Assembly (NCBI GenBank): GCA_003991915.1
Contig: RQTK01000081.1
Span: forward strand, 656,424-720,423
DNA length: 64,000 bases
Source: Elysia chlorotica
Taxonomy: Eukaryota; Mollusca; Gastropoda; Plakobranchidae
Reading direction: 5' to 3'
Shown: positions 36,000 to 50,900 of the stretch, piece by piece
How the letters are laid out: each line of letters begins with the position of its first letter
Position numbering within the stretch: position 1 is the stretch's first letter
Made by a program: the position numbers and the translations under genes
Notes under the pieces: model-generated
Seen by the model: the letters and a program-made list of their open reading frames with translations, nothing else
Databases searched by the model: none
What the model was told of the DNA's origin: nothing

Positions 36000-38900
36000 C
36001 TAGGGAAGAGAGTCAGAGAGAAAGCAGTTTGAACACTTGGGTCTGTTAACGTATGTAAGAGTTCTCTGGGAACTTAGGGGAGGGACTCAAAGCACATTCA
36101 AGGAACTCAATTGACATAAAGAACAATGTATAAAGTAAAGAACCTGATTTCGGATGATGATCAAACATGTAAATAATTGAAGGGGTCAATTCAACACCGT
36201 ACCTAAGTCACATTTGGACAAACTCTGAGCCAATATCATACAGACATTATTGAAAGGCATGCAACTCTTCCAATACTACTAATGACTAGTTTAACGCTCT
36301 ATTCTTTGAGTAATCTTCCTTGAAAGACCAACTTGCTCAAGGCGATTGCGTACCTAAATCCACAGTTTGCCCCTTTTCCCTCATATCTTGTCAGGTGTGA
36401 CTTGGGCGTAGTATTGAATTACAGTTACAGCACATATCATATTGTCAATGGGATACAATTTTGGCAAAAGTCTTCTTTTATTTCCCTGTTTCTGCCTTAT
36501 ATTCGACACATGTTTCTACTAAGATTTATTGTGACTATGAAGACATTAACAGTGAAGAAGTAACTTACAGTCATCCCAAGAGCTCCCAGCTGTTTCTTCC
36601 TGACGGCCATAGCCAGGCGTTTCTTCTCAGCCCTCGTCTGTTGTCTCACTTCGGCAATCTGAAGGATGGGGGACAATTTTAAAAATAGATTGTATACTGT
36701 ACTTTATGTGTGCGATGTAAATAAATTACCCAAAAATTTACAGAATGCATGCGCTGTTGCCAAGGAAATTATGTTCAGAAATTAGACATTTATTTTTTTT
36801 TTTGCTGCAAACATTACTCTATCATTTTGGTTAAACAAAGCTGTTCCTGAATTTCTCTTTAGAATCTTTATCTAAAATTGTCACCATTGGCTGACGTCAG
36901 AGCGAAAATGAAATAAAGAAAAGAAAAAATCCACACCAGCTTGCTCTTCAAAGGATAAAATGATATTCCACATGTATCCTTTCAGCTCAGAGCCAATTTA
37001 GCTAAAGTAAAAATTGTTCATATCACTTGTTGAAGGAAAAAATTTGCTAAGCAAACAAATAAAACAACTTGTCTGAAAAAGCTGCACAGTTTTGACTAGA
37101 GCATACCTTGTTTGCAGCATCATCGTTGGTTTTGAGGGCGTCCAGCAGGTTCTCTGCCAGGGTCCCCACGTGCTGGTCTGAGGAGACCTGCTCCAACTTG
37201 TGCAAGATGGGGATGCACGACTCCGCTATCAGGTTCTGGAGGAAAACACACAAACACAAACTACATCAAACTACAGCCTGTGTGACGATAACATTGCTGA
37301 TCTTCGAAAGTCTAATGTCTTGAGTCATTTCCATGAATATATTGAACCCCTTTTCCTCAATTTGGGCTTCCAGCCCCAGAAAAATTAGCTTATACTATCA
37401 ACCAAAATAGCAAAGACCTGTACTGTTTTCCTTAATTTAGAATTACATCCATTTATTTACTTGGCCTATCTTTCGTTTCTTTTCAAATTATGTGATATTA
37501 ACATTTCATCCTGTAATCTTTACTTCTAAAAAAATGACACACCATGTACAACAAGGCTTTTCAGCAAATTCATCTGTGAGGTTTTTACCTGAGTGGGCAC
37601 ATGCTTTGTTCCAATTCCTGTCAGCATGCGGAGGACAAAGGAGAGACCAGGCTTGGCTAGAAACTCTTTCCACACATCAGAGTCCGTTCTGAAAATGTTA
37701 AAAATTCTGATGTGATCGTGAAGATAACCAAAACGCAAATGCATCGATTAACTTAAAGACAATCCTTTCTCTGGCCCCCAACATATGAAACGGTCAAACA
37801 TATCGTGTTTAACTATCCAGAACAACAAGACCTCCGCACAAAACTTCTTCCACCTAGCCCTAGTTTTGAAAACCCATTATATTGCAGAAAAGAAACTGGA
37901 AAGGACATCATTGTGTCATCAAGTCTATGGGGCGCATGCTCAAGTTGCTCCTGGATCGGAAAAGTAAAGCAAAGTGAAGATAAAAATCTGATCAGATGTT
38001 CAAGCAAAAAGAGGAATTTAATTGATTTCTACTTTTTTTTTTTAGCCACATAACAAAATTATCTTCTAGAACAATTTTAATTGATAACAAATTTTAACAA
38101 ATTGTTCACAGTTTGTACTTACGCCAACATTGTCTTGATCTCCGGGGCATGTTTGAGGATGTAGTCCACGGCTCGCTGTACCATTCCACTGGCGAGAATC
38201 ATGTCTTTCAAGCGGATACCATTGGCGTTGCTCTGAAAATAAGATGTAACACAATATGTGAATTTTAAGCTAAACAAAAGCAGAGTATATATTTCAATTA
38301 AATTGTTGTTTATATATATATATATATGGCATATATTCTGCTAAGTAGCCTTTGGTCAACACTAAATATAATAATAATCACTTGCTTCCTTTCCCTGTGT
38401 AGAGGACAAATTGTCACTAAGACTGCCAAATAATTTTATACTTCTTTAATTTATCTAAATTTTAAACTTTCAAGGTGCCTCTGAGTTTTTAATAAGCTAC
38501 AAAAAAAAATGGTAACAGCCAAACACATTTACAGAAAAGAAAGCAGAAAAACAAATTTACTTTTCCAATTAAAGTCCTGTGCAGAGAGGGAAAACTTTGA
38601 AATTTGTTACCACTGATTTGTTAGGAAGCATTTCTTAAATCTCAATGCACCCTTAACTCTCTCAGTGACTTGGCATTTTTCACCACTGGAAGTTGGCATT
38701 TGCAAAAACAATTCAGAATCTGCTACATGTGTTTAATACTCCAACATTTTATATATCAAATGGAAGGTAATAGAATGTAATTTCAAAATATCAAAAGGTT
38801 GTTTGATTGGCAGGCTTTGTACGCTTTGTATATCGGATATTCTTCACTGACTAGACCTTAAGACCTGAGCCTGTGAAAGCGCCTTAAGTTACTGACAGTG

Positions 38901-41900
38901 TTAAGCAGTCTGAGGGATATAAACACATAGCACAGCTTGTTTGGTGCCAAACTGGACTCACCTCTATGGCACTGGCGATAGAGCAGAAACAGTCGAGGTG
39001 GATCTCCTCATCCTGACTGTGCTCCTCGTCAAACCTGCGGAAATTTACATGAAACAATGATCAGCCTTGATTTATCAGGAAAAGAAATGGGCCGCTTTTA
39101 CTGCAGGTAAGGTGGACCAAAATGGAAATGTTAGGCTTCTTAAAAGTAAGCTATGATTGACACACTTAGAAAACAGATATGTTGCTGGTGTTCAACATCC
39201 AATACTTAAGAACGAGTATTTGGTTCAAACTAACTAATGACAATTTATTAAAAAAAAAAGAAAACTAAAATGGATATGAATATTTTAAAGTTTTGATGAT
39301 TACTATGTCAGGGTAGGCTGCTGCCATCTTCTCCACTTTGAGGCCTTTTATAGAGTCAGTCAAACGATCAGAGCCCTTGCCATGTTTTACAGCTGCTAGC
39401 TTCCTCAAGGGCATCCAAGAAAAAGGTGAACAGTCTAGCAAGATGAACCTTTTACTTTTTATCATTTCCATTGATTATAATAGAAGTGATAGTTTAAACC
39501 TGCAAATTCTGTATGCAAATCATAGTCCAGTTACTTTCTTTTTTTCCTGCAATGCAAGACGACTTGCTTAATTAAGTTTGACGTTATTGGGTTTGTTATC
39601 CGTTTAGTATCAGGTCAATGAAAGAGTTCTGGCTGAATGAATAGTTTGACGTTATTGGGTTTGCGATGGCAAATCATAGTCCAGTTATTTTCACTTTCTC
39701 CTGCAATACAATACAACCGACTTACTTATCAAACTGCAATAACCCAAACGCTAGGCAAATCATAGTCCAGTTACTTTCTTTTTTTCCTGCACTGCAACAC
39801 GACCTACTTACTTATCAAACTGCAATAACCCAAACGCTATGCAAATCATAGTCCAGTTATATCCTCACGACCGACTTACTTATCAAACTGCAATAACCCA
39901 AACGCTATGCAAATCATAGTCCAGTTATATCCTCACGACCGACTTACTTATCAAACTGCAATAACCCAAACGCTATGCAAATCATAGTCCAGTTATATCC
40001 TCACGACCGACTTACTTATCAAACTGCAGGTAGGCCTTGAAGTGTGAGAGCAGGGCCTCCATCTTGTCGTCCTCTCCAAAAGCCAGGAACGGTATGAGCC
40101 TCATCAGGGCGCCCAGGACGCTCGGGTTGGAGCGGACAAACGGAGAGTTGATCCTGTCCAACATCATCAGGAGCTGCTCTTTGTCTCCACACTGCTTGGA
40201 GAACTCCTGAGGGATTTATACATAAATCAACAACTTTTCAATTGGTAGCTTTCATCAAGTACATCTGTTGCAAGAGATAGAAACTTGTGGCCTTTTGGGG
40301 GCAGTGGGCTGATTAGTTGTAACTTCAAATGAATGCCAAGAAGTTGCAGAAAGTTGATACTTACCCCATGTAAACAAAATTAATAAAAAAATATAAATGT
40401 TTCAAAGTGGTCATGATTTAAAAAAAATATCTAAATAGAAAATACAGTTAAAAAAATAAAATAAAAAAGGCATTCTCTTCAACTTATGTTTTAAAGTGTC
40501 ATGATTTTCTTAAAATATCTAAATAGAAAATGGTTTTAAAAAATAAAAAAGGCATTCTCTTCAACTTAATTTTGTTCACGTACCCTGTACTTCTCAGGGG
40601 GCTGATCACTTGCTTCCAGCAGAACAACTTCCACAATCTGTAACATTCGCTCAGTAATTGTCTGGCCCTCGTTGTTGGATGCTCCCTCTTGTTCAGACCA
40701 CAGGGCCTGTGAGAATCAAAGGCAAACAAGAAATGGATGGGGGAGACAATTTTTAGAAAAACACATTTCACTTCACAGGTCGATGTAGGGAAAATGTCTA
40801 TGAAGTCATTGTCATTGTCTTATCACATAATTAAACCAGATTTTATAGTATCAGAATCATCATGCTCCTTGATTAATTTACTTATTCTGATTAAAAGTAA
40901 AATATGACAATTTTCCCTATCCTTTCCTATTAAATTATCAAATCTTGTATGCTCTACATATTCAATTTTTTGTATTCTTCTTGGAAATATTTTTACAAAA
41001 AATATCATGTTTCATTAATTTGTATTAACCTAATACGATTTCTGAAGAATTGTAAGACAGAGACATAAGCTGAAATTCTTAAGTCAAGAGCCCTTGCTTG
41101 TCAGTCTTGAAAAGATATCTCAAGGAGTTGAGTTCTGGCATAAACTTAACATTAGATTAGTCAGCCTTACGAGATTGAGGGCTCCCAGCATGATGTTGAT
41201 GGAGTTGAGTTCTGGCACAGTCAAGTGCTGCCGGTTGACCTTCACGTTGACAGCGTAGGAGAAAAGCTTCAGCAAGACAACCATCAGCTGTTTACCCAGA
41301 ACCAGATCTTTGATGGAAGATAGCCTGCCAGAAATAGATATTATCTTTCAAGTCATGAAAAAAAAATTGCAGTTTCTAGTCAGTCTCCCACTGTGGTTCT
41401 GACAATATGCTGCTTTATAAAAGATCCTTCTGTTTCAAAGAAGTGTTTAGAATAAAAGCAGCACATTTTGTCATCCAACAGATCATCAGGCTTACTGTAA
41501 ACATTCAAAATGTTCAAATCGCATTTTATGGACAGTGGTATTTTCCTTTTCTTTTTGTTACTTCTCATGTCTCTTCAATGATAAATGAAACTTGTTTGTT
41601 GACTTACATCCCAGGGGTGTGATAATTTCACATTATTTTCACCATAGGATGGCCTTACCTGTCCAGCATCACCTCCAGACCCCCGCAGTCTTTGAGCACA
41701 GTTGCCATCTTGTACACTTCCTCCTTGTCTATGTCTTCCTCTGTAATGTAAGAAGATAGAACAAAATTGCGTAAACGGTAAGTTCATCAAAGAAATTAGT
41801 AACTAGATTCTATGCCTCTTTGGGCCAAATATTACAAGACAACAATCATTTTAAAAAAACCTACATTTTATTGATTGAAAAAAAACAACAACTAAACTTT

Positions 41901-44900
41901 AAAATCATGAACTAGACTTTTAAAAAAAAAGGTTGACAAAAGATGTGATAACAAAAGTGTTTGGTTTATAAAAGATATTGCGAAAATGCTTAAAAAAATT
42001 TGACAACAGAGCGACAGGTTTAAAGGTCTGTTTACTTTTGTGAGTTGCATTACCTGATCCAGAATCTAGAGAATTGACCATATCCTCTGTAGCGTCTCCA
42101 AGCAAACCTCTCATGCGATACACAACTGGCATTGGCTCGCCCTGGGGAAAAAACATCAAACAAACTCAAACTTTAAAATCCAAACAAAAAGAGGCTCTTT
42201 GTATAATTATATGATGTGAAGTTACAGGATGAGAGAGATAGCGGGCAACACTTCGGCCCAAATGATTCATTTAAACATTTGTGTTAAATTACTGAAATTT
42301 ATGAACTAGCTTTTGCTGCATCTTTCATGAGATGAAAGCACATATGAAATCTCAAAACATGTTTCTACTATAACAAACATCTAATTCCTGATTGAAATAG
42401 TACTTAATTTTTTAATCTGATATTGGTGTATCGTTGAACCCCGCAACTTCAAATAGACTTAAAAGCAATGAGCAAGTTCTTTTTTTTAAAGGAGAGATTG
42501 TTTGATCCAGCTATACTGTAAGAGTATTCTCTTTCTGCTAATTAAACAGTAGTGCTCTTACCTCTCCATGTTCTGGTAGCCAGACTTTCTTGTAGACTTC
42601 CTTCACTGGCAAATCTAAACTTATGATCTTTTTATTCACCAAAAGCTGCAGATAAAAATCACAGAGAAAAAGAAAAGTAAGACCCTTTTGTTAAAATTGT
42701 TTCCATTAGTATAGAGGTGATGTAAAATTTGATTAATGAAAACTTGGGTCATCAAGAAAATCAGATTGGTTTCAGTAGAAAATACTCTCAGACTTAAGAA
42801 TGTTCATTGAAAATGGTCAGAGATATTAAATCTTAATTTGATAAATGTCCCTGATTTTAAAATTCCTTACTACTGTACACACTGAATGAAGAGCCAATTC
42901 TATTACCTCCATGCCGGTGTCATCCTCAAGTAGAGCCACAAGTTCGCAATCTGGAATAACATATTTAAGAGGGAACTTATACAAAAAGTATTTGTGATTT
43001 CTCCCATTCAATGTTTAAAAACATAATTTATATTGAAGTATTATTAGAACTCCATGCTACAACAATTTATCAGTCAGCTCAAAACGTACGTCGCTCCTGT
43101 TTTCATCTAAATTTTATTATGAAAATGAAAAAAAAAAATTGTATCTACTTCTTCCTTTAAATAAAAATAGAATAGAATAATTCTGCTTAATAGTGTTAAT
43201 GTCAATTAAATCAAAGCAATATACATTTTTTAAAAGGACAGCTAACTAAGAAAAGAAAACAAAATAACCGTTTTATGGGGTATAAATACAATAAAAACAA
43301 ATCCAGTGAACTTCTACAACCTTCAAAACATTTTTTTATTTTTATAGGATAGGCATAAAAGATATATGATCTAAAATTAAAGATGCATAATATTGAAACA
43401 AAAGGATAAAGTGTGAAACTCTGAAACATATTCTACAAACAAGTAATAATATTATTTGAAGCCGAAAATTATTTTCGCACTATTTTGTTAAATATACAAC
43501 ACACTACATATACTTTTGAAGAATAAGTAGTTGTTTTCATTGTTGGCTCACCAAAAACTTTCAAAATTGAAAGAAAAATTAAGAGTTCACATAATGGTCT
43601 ATCTTACTGATAGACCGAAATAACACGATCTACCATAAAATACAATTTAAGATAACCTACATAAAGAAAAAAGAAAACAGATTATTTTTTTTAAACCTTC
43701 TGTTTTTCTAAAAACTACTGATTTTGAGATAAACGTGACAATTTGAAGCAACTGACCGGTGCAAATCTTGTTTTTGATGTCCCTCATGAGCGGCCCCATG
43801 CCGGGCTCGGAACAGCTGTACGGGTTGCCCAGCATTCTACCCTGCAGGAAGTCCTCCTGTTGAGGGTCTTTCTCAAGGATCAAGAAAAACTCTGCCACAT
43901 CATTTTCCTCCTGATTGTGATAGAGATATGCGGGAGAAAGGAATGTAAAAAGGAATAAAGGGTATAAACATTAATATTAACTGTGATTGCTTCCTATTAA
44001 TGCTTTGAAAACATTTAAAAATCAACCAGCTATAAGCCATTTAGCAACAATATACTAATAAATGTCGATCAACATACAGTCGGCATAGCCAACTTGTTTC
44101 TGATAGTCGTTAAGAAGACTTTTCAAAGGTACTTTTTAAGTATTAACCTAAAAAAAGGCCATTTTTTTCTACTATATATATATATCAGAGTAATATAAGA
44201 AAAACGTACAGGGTAGATAATGCTGCACAGCCTCTCAAAGATGAAAACTGGAGACCTGTAGTCCTCAGGGGGATACTTCTTCACAGTTTGGACACAGACT
44301 GCCATAAACTCCTTGGTTTCAGACTCAGTGCCTGTGGTACAGAATATGTAAAATGAAAAAATATTATGTATCTTTTAATTTTGATTTATAAAACATTAAG
44401 CTTGTGCACCATTCAATGAATTTCACATTTACATATATAAATATAACAAACCAAAAGACATTTGAAAAAATTAAATTCAAGCAATGACAGTTGGAGTATT
44501 TCAGAACTTTGATGTAGTTCTGAAAATTGATGGACAATAATTATTAAGGGAAAGTCAAATTAGAAGCTATAGTTTTTAAGAGAGTACTAAAGTTTGGGTG
44601 ACTTGACTGGATAAGAATCTACACAGTGCTGCAATTAGCTTGTCTAGCCTGTGGGAAATGTATTTTTGAAAGGCTATCCACCAGCCTACCACAGATACAA
44701 CCGCTTTATCTCTTTAAGTAAAAAAAAGTATTATTCATGTCAAATTGGATAAGAAACATGTCTGAATAAGAGAAATAAACCATTTTTTTTGTATTGAATT
44801 AGGAAAAGTATTAACTCTAAGTAATTTATGCTGCACTATTGATGGAAAGCTATTGGATCACTTCATGTTCAGTCTAGTGGAGTGATCGTGAAGCAGCACA

Positions 44901-47900
44901 CATGTAGGGTATCAGGGTAACATATTTGCAAACCTGTAGTGAGCTCCTCCAACATCTGCAGCAGCCTCTCCTGGGTGTCGTCGATGAGCTTCGTGCGCTG
45001 CACCACGAGCCTGCGCAGAGAGAGGTACCCGTTGAGCACGTGGCCCACCAGCCGGTTCTTGTAGTGCTGCTTCAGCTGATCTTGTTCAATGAACAGGGCC
45101 AGAAGCTCTGCGCGAAACAAAATAATATTGGTTTGTGTATTTAACAGCACTGCACACACACACAACAAAAATAATGGTTAAAAGAAAAATGTCACAAAAA
45201 GCAATGGTTATCCATGATATCTTAACTCAAAACATTATGAGCCATCAAATAAAGACGCATGCAGAAGAGCTTTTGTTTCCATCAATAATTTCCATCAATA
45301 AAATAATCCTTTACAATATCCAGTTTGAAAATCTGCCCAACAACAAGATTTAAATATTGAGGTTTACCTGTGAGAGATTTGAGGGCGAATCCTTGGGCAA
45401 GGTCTGAACTCAGAGTTGTCTCCTCCAGGTACTGGAGATGCTCCACCTCCTGTGAACAGACAAAGGACAACATCGTAGAGACAAATTAGTCATTGCACAA
45501 TAAAACTTGCACAGACAGCAGATCCAATCTCAAGTGTTTTAAGGAAGATCTTCAGATTGCATTTAGTTAGTTAGTTGGTTCAATGTCCAACATCAGCACT
45601 TTATAAGCTAAATTGTCCCAGCCGGTCACATTAAACTGACACGATTCAACCAGTAGGGAGCGAAATCGCCAGGACTCAAACCATGGACCTTTTGCATCCG
45701 AAGCTGATGTTCTACCACACGACCACCGCGCCCCCCAGCTTGCATTTAGAAAGCTTTGTGAAATAATCGGGGTGAAGAGAAAAGGGGTACCCTAGGTTTC
45801 ATGGCGAATCTTAAACGTAGACTTGCCCTAAAGCCACACAATGGTGCACCTGCTGAGGATAGAACTTTGAACATGTAGCGTGTCAGCTCAGCACTGATCT
45901 ATCTAATGCCTCCATAAAACCTATGGATACTAAAACACTTTACTATGGATGAGCATTATAATGAAATTGTTGTACCAAACTATTTCCAAATATGAAGGAT
46001 ATTTATTTGAACTATTCCCAATGGTAGGTTAATAATGAGCACTTATAATTAAGTTGTGTTTTCCACTCTACTTGAAGTACTTAGAGGTGATATTCATATT
46101 ACTTTTATTTGTTCTATACAGTTAATATTTGACATCTGCTATTCTGTGAACCATATAAACAAAATTAAAATTTCAAAATATCTATAACTTTGGGAACATG
46201 ATATATATAAGACAAAAAGATTCTGTTCTATTCTCATTAAACTAACACATTAGCAAACATCCTAAAAAACTTGTGCTTTCCAACCTTGGCGATAAGATCA
46301 GCGAGGTGAATCATGACGCCCTTCACAGCCAGGTAAAACTTCCACTTGTCTTGGTTGATGAGGCGCTTGTAGAGAGCGAGGAACTCGCCCGCACACTCGC
46401 CACTCGGCCCAACTTCTTTCAGGCAGCTTTATTCAACGGATAATAATGTTTGTAATGAGTTGTGATGAGATGAATCAGGACCTAACACTTAGTTCCCTAA
46501 TGATCTGTAAAGAGCATAGGGTCAACTTTACTTTTTAAGATGAAACTGTTCTTTTAAAGGCAAGTTTGATGGTCTGGACATACAGCATAAATATTTTTTG
46601 CAACATGAATAAACATTTGCTAAGATGAAGAAGTATATTAAAAACAAAAAGCATGCATTAGAGGTCATCAAAAAGAGACACAGAGTAAAATACTTGTGAA
46701 AGATGATATAAATAGGAAAGAATTTTCAAAAGTTCACTTAATACGAACATTAAAGAAAAGCATGTATTGTGGATATTTGAATGTGAGTAATTAATTATCT
46801 TAACTTGCTTCCATGGTTTTTGAACCAATTTGAAATATTATATATCCTTTCACAGTAAATTTTACTTTTGTACATTTGTACACCTCAAGAGGCACAAATA
46901 AACCTAGGTCTGACATATCCCTTGGCACTTATGCTCAATACCTAAAAAAAATATAACATGCTTGTCAAAAAAATACCAAAACAGCCTAAAATCCCTCAAG
47001 TTTAAAAAAACTTGCGGATGACTACTGCACATTATTGCTGGAGAAAAGTCATATAGGCCAACCTTGTGAGCATGTCAATGACCTCCTTGCGGCGGCTGAA
47101 CACCTGCGATATCGCTTCAATCACGCTGCACGCCGTCTGCCGCGCAGACCTCGAGCTGGTGGAGAACATTGCTTGCTGCGGGAGACAAAGTTCAAAACTT
47201 AGTAAATCTTTTTTAAATCCTATGGGAGAAACTATCTCATACAAGTTTTTACAAGCACAAAAGTTAATTTAAATTCTGGCAATGTTTAAAAAAACAAACA
47301 ATTGGTTTCGTCGCAAAGAAAAGTTGGAGGAAATGATTTTTATTTTTTGAATCATTAAAAAGGTGCAAACTTCAAGGCACATAATTTCTTTAAATTTACC
47401 CCGTTTAGATTGAGGTCAAAGTCCTTAGACCTTACTTTAAAAAAACTGCAGAGAGTTAAAAAAACAAAAAAAAAACAAAAAAAAAAGAAAACCTTCACCA
47501 AACTCTGATGGGAAAAAATAACGAGTGTGACAGAACTCATGGGATACTTTTCCTTATTTCACTCACCTGCAGCCAGGTTGTCTGGGTGAGTTTGAGAGTC
47601 ACAGCTGGCACTTTCCACATGTTGGTTTTCCATCGACCAGCGTATTTATCCATGAGGTAGTTGGCCCTCACCCTCGCCTTCGTGTCCGCGTCTGCCACCT
47701 GCTTAGCAACCAGACCAGCGCCACTGCCCCCCAGGCTGGTGCTAGAGGCCGGGACGGTCACGGTGTGAGCATGGTCAGTGCTGCTGTCTCCCGCTGGGGA
47801 AAAAGGGGAAAATTTACTGGGTTACTTTATCTCACTTGGTTTAACCATTCAGTGCCAGTCACCAGTACATCGCCTATTTAGATTTCCATGGTTGGGCCCT

Positions 47901-50900
47901 TCACCGATACATGGTCGATAGAGAAACTGATTGTTTGCTTCGCTTAGCCCATACGTGGAAAACCTAGTGGCACTGAATGAATTAAAGCTCTATTTCAAAT
48001 GCACTTTGACAGGTTTCTTTACAAAGACTAATGACATGTTCCAATTCTTTTCACAGGGTAAAACAGGGAGAATTTATTATATTACTTTCTATAAAAAAGC
48101 TGAATCTCAAATGCTTTTGGACATATTTGGAAAACATCCTTCGATATTTCTCACTAGCTTTAGTGCCTTATTTCAAAATCAAATATTTTTATTATCTGAA
48201 TGGGCATATTTCTAATAAAGAACAGCATTAATATTTTGTCAAAGTTCACTTGGCATTTATCAATACTTTTATGCAGAGAAAACAAAATAACCTAGTAAAA
48301 GAGATATACACTAACTACTAATTTAGTCGTATTTTTCTTTTGCTTTGCCTTTTTAAAAAATGCTTGGTATCTCCTAAATATCATGTAAACATGCCTAAAA
48401 CAATTTCAATTTTTAGGTATATATCAAGGCCAGTGCCCAAAATTATTCCTTTTAACTATATTTTGTTAATGTTAATTTTTCTTCTTACTGTTTCAACGCT
48501 ATTGGGGACGCTTCTAAAAAAAGCAGAGCTTTACCTTCAGTGGCAACAATATCACCCTGGACTTTTTACTTACTGGGCCTTGGGAGCCGTTTCTTCCAGT
48601 TTTGGTAGGAGTACCTCGAATCGCCTGCCAACCATTTCCTGACATCCATATGAAACTTTGCAGGCAAAGAATCAGCACTTGCTCTCTGCGGTTCCTGTAG
48701 TTGAGAAGATATGAGAGTATAATACAAGAGAAAGTAATATGAAATGAGAATGGAAGGGCTTGATGATAACATTAGTATGAAATCTATCAATTCGTTAAAT
48801 GCATATATTCACATTGTAGTATTAGGTAATGTCTGTGTCTCAGAACAGGGTTTTCAACCTCCTAAGTAGTGTCCCATTCATGTACTCAAAGACACATCCA
48901 GAATTGAATAGATAATAAAAAAAATAGTTTGAAATCAAGCTACTGTACAGTGCTCCAGACTTTGTTTTATATATAAACTTCTTTTGAGCAGCTCAAATCA
49001 ATGAAAAATCTCCTTGCTCTGTCTTTGGATGGCAGAGCATGTAAAACTATCAGACAGCAGAGAGGAAGTTGTTTACTTGAATGATGATGTTCACAGTGGG
49101 ATAGCCACAACCAACCTTCTTCTTGCCACTGATGAAGCTGTTGAGATCTTGCTTGACAAGGCCCTGTAGAATGCGCAGGCACGGCAGAGTGATGGACTCC
49201 ATTATCACCGGGCTCTTGAGCTGCATGCCCATCAGGAACAAGCGCATCACTGGCCAATACAAAAACATGCAAACATTTACTGATGTTGATATAATGAACT
49301 CGCTGACTAAGACAAAAGGATAAACACAACTGAGTAGTAAATCCTCTGGTGTGAATGTGACTAACTAGCAACATCTCATTTTATACAAATTTGTCATCCC
49401 TTTAAAATGAGAAAACCGTCAGGTTGAGGTTCTGAATGTGCAATTGCAGTATCTTAGGGGTAACTTACAATAATGGTCATTGTTAGCATATTTTACTTTT
49501 TATATAGTTGTTCAGGAGTGCACATGGCCCCATTTTTTCACAATGAAAGTCCAGTATTCAAGATGACTATGAAACAGAAAAGTCAAAAGTGGTTTAATGT
49601 TTAAAAAAATTTAAACATTTAGTAGAATGAAAAGCCTCTTTTAATATAAAATATTTATTTAAACACAAAGGGATTTAAAAAACAAAAAAACAACAAAAAC
49701 AAACTAGTCATCAAATTGAAGAACAAAATCCCTGCTATAATATTTAAAGCTGATTAGCTAATTTGCTGGTAAGTGGATTGCTGTAACTGACCACATCGGG
49801 TCCTCTGCTCCCAGCAGGAGTCGTCCTGGTGAAGACTGGTGGCCAGCAACATTATCTCATGTCGCACAGAGGAACCCTGATCAGGAGCAAAACCAAAGAG
49901 ACATACACATTTACAATGCAATGATGCTAGCTGGGTCAATACTGAACTTTTAAATAACGTATCATATTGAATCACATGATGTACTCGACTCTGAACTGCC
50001 AACTTTTTAAAAACTGAATATCCGTAAAGTTAGAGAGAATTGGCATCACTAAGAATGGGATATAGTGAATGGAAACCTCGTAACTATTAACTTTCTTTCA
50101 AGTTAGACAAACTAGGAACACAATGGCAATCATGAAAACAGGCACGCGTTTGGCAAGAACAAGCATGGTCCATGAATTACCTGAATAAAGAACTACACAA
50201 TAATATTAAAACACAAATAGTCAATAAAAGAACTCTTCCACACAGAGAATCAAAATTGAAACATTTTGCTGTTTTGTCAAACAAAGCCATCATTCACTTG
50301 CCACAAGCTGCCAGTAGAGCTTGAACTTTTAAAAGGTATTTCACCACAATGATTTTTGTGTGGAAATAATAAAAAAATCATTCTGCTTTGTGTGGCTAGA
50401 ACCTTTGACTCGTGGATGTATCAGCACCGAACATATCTGGATTGTACTGACCAGGTCAGGGTTAGACTGGTGGCCTTTGATGGCTGCGGTGATGCGGGTC
50501 ATGACCAGGTTGTTCATTTCCTCGGTGCCGCGGCGGTTGTCACGAGTGAGCAGGCACAGCAGGGTGCGCACCTCGGTGCGGACTGATAGCGCCCCATGGC
50601 GCAGGTTGTAGTCTATGAGCTGCTGGATCATGCCCTGAGACAAACAAGGGTTATGGTTAGATACTCTTCATAAGCATGTACAGAAAAAAAACGTAAACCA
50701 AGATTTTCTTTTTACACAGTACCTCTACTTTACTGACATTCTGTGATATTCAATTCATGATATACAGATTCAGACCAAACAAGCAGCTGTTATTATGAAA
50801 ATGATATCCCTGTAAAATCTCTTCTTATTGAATAAAACAAAGTTTTAAAGGCACTGTGACAGAGTATATGATTTCTTTAATTTTTCTATGTATCATATGT

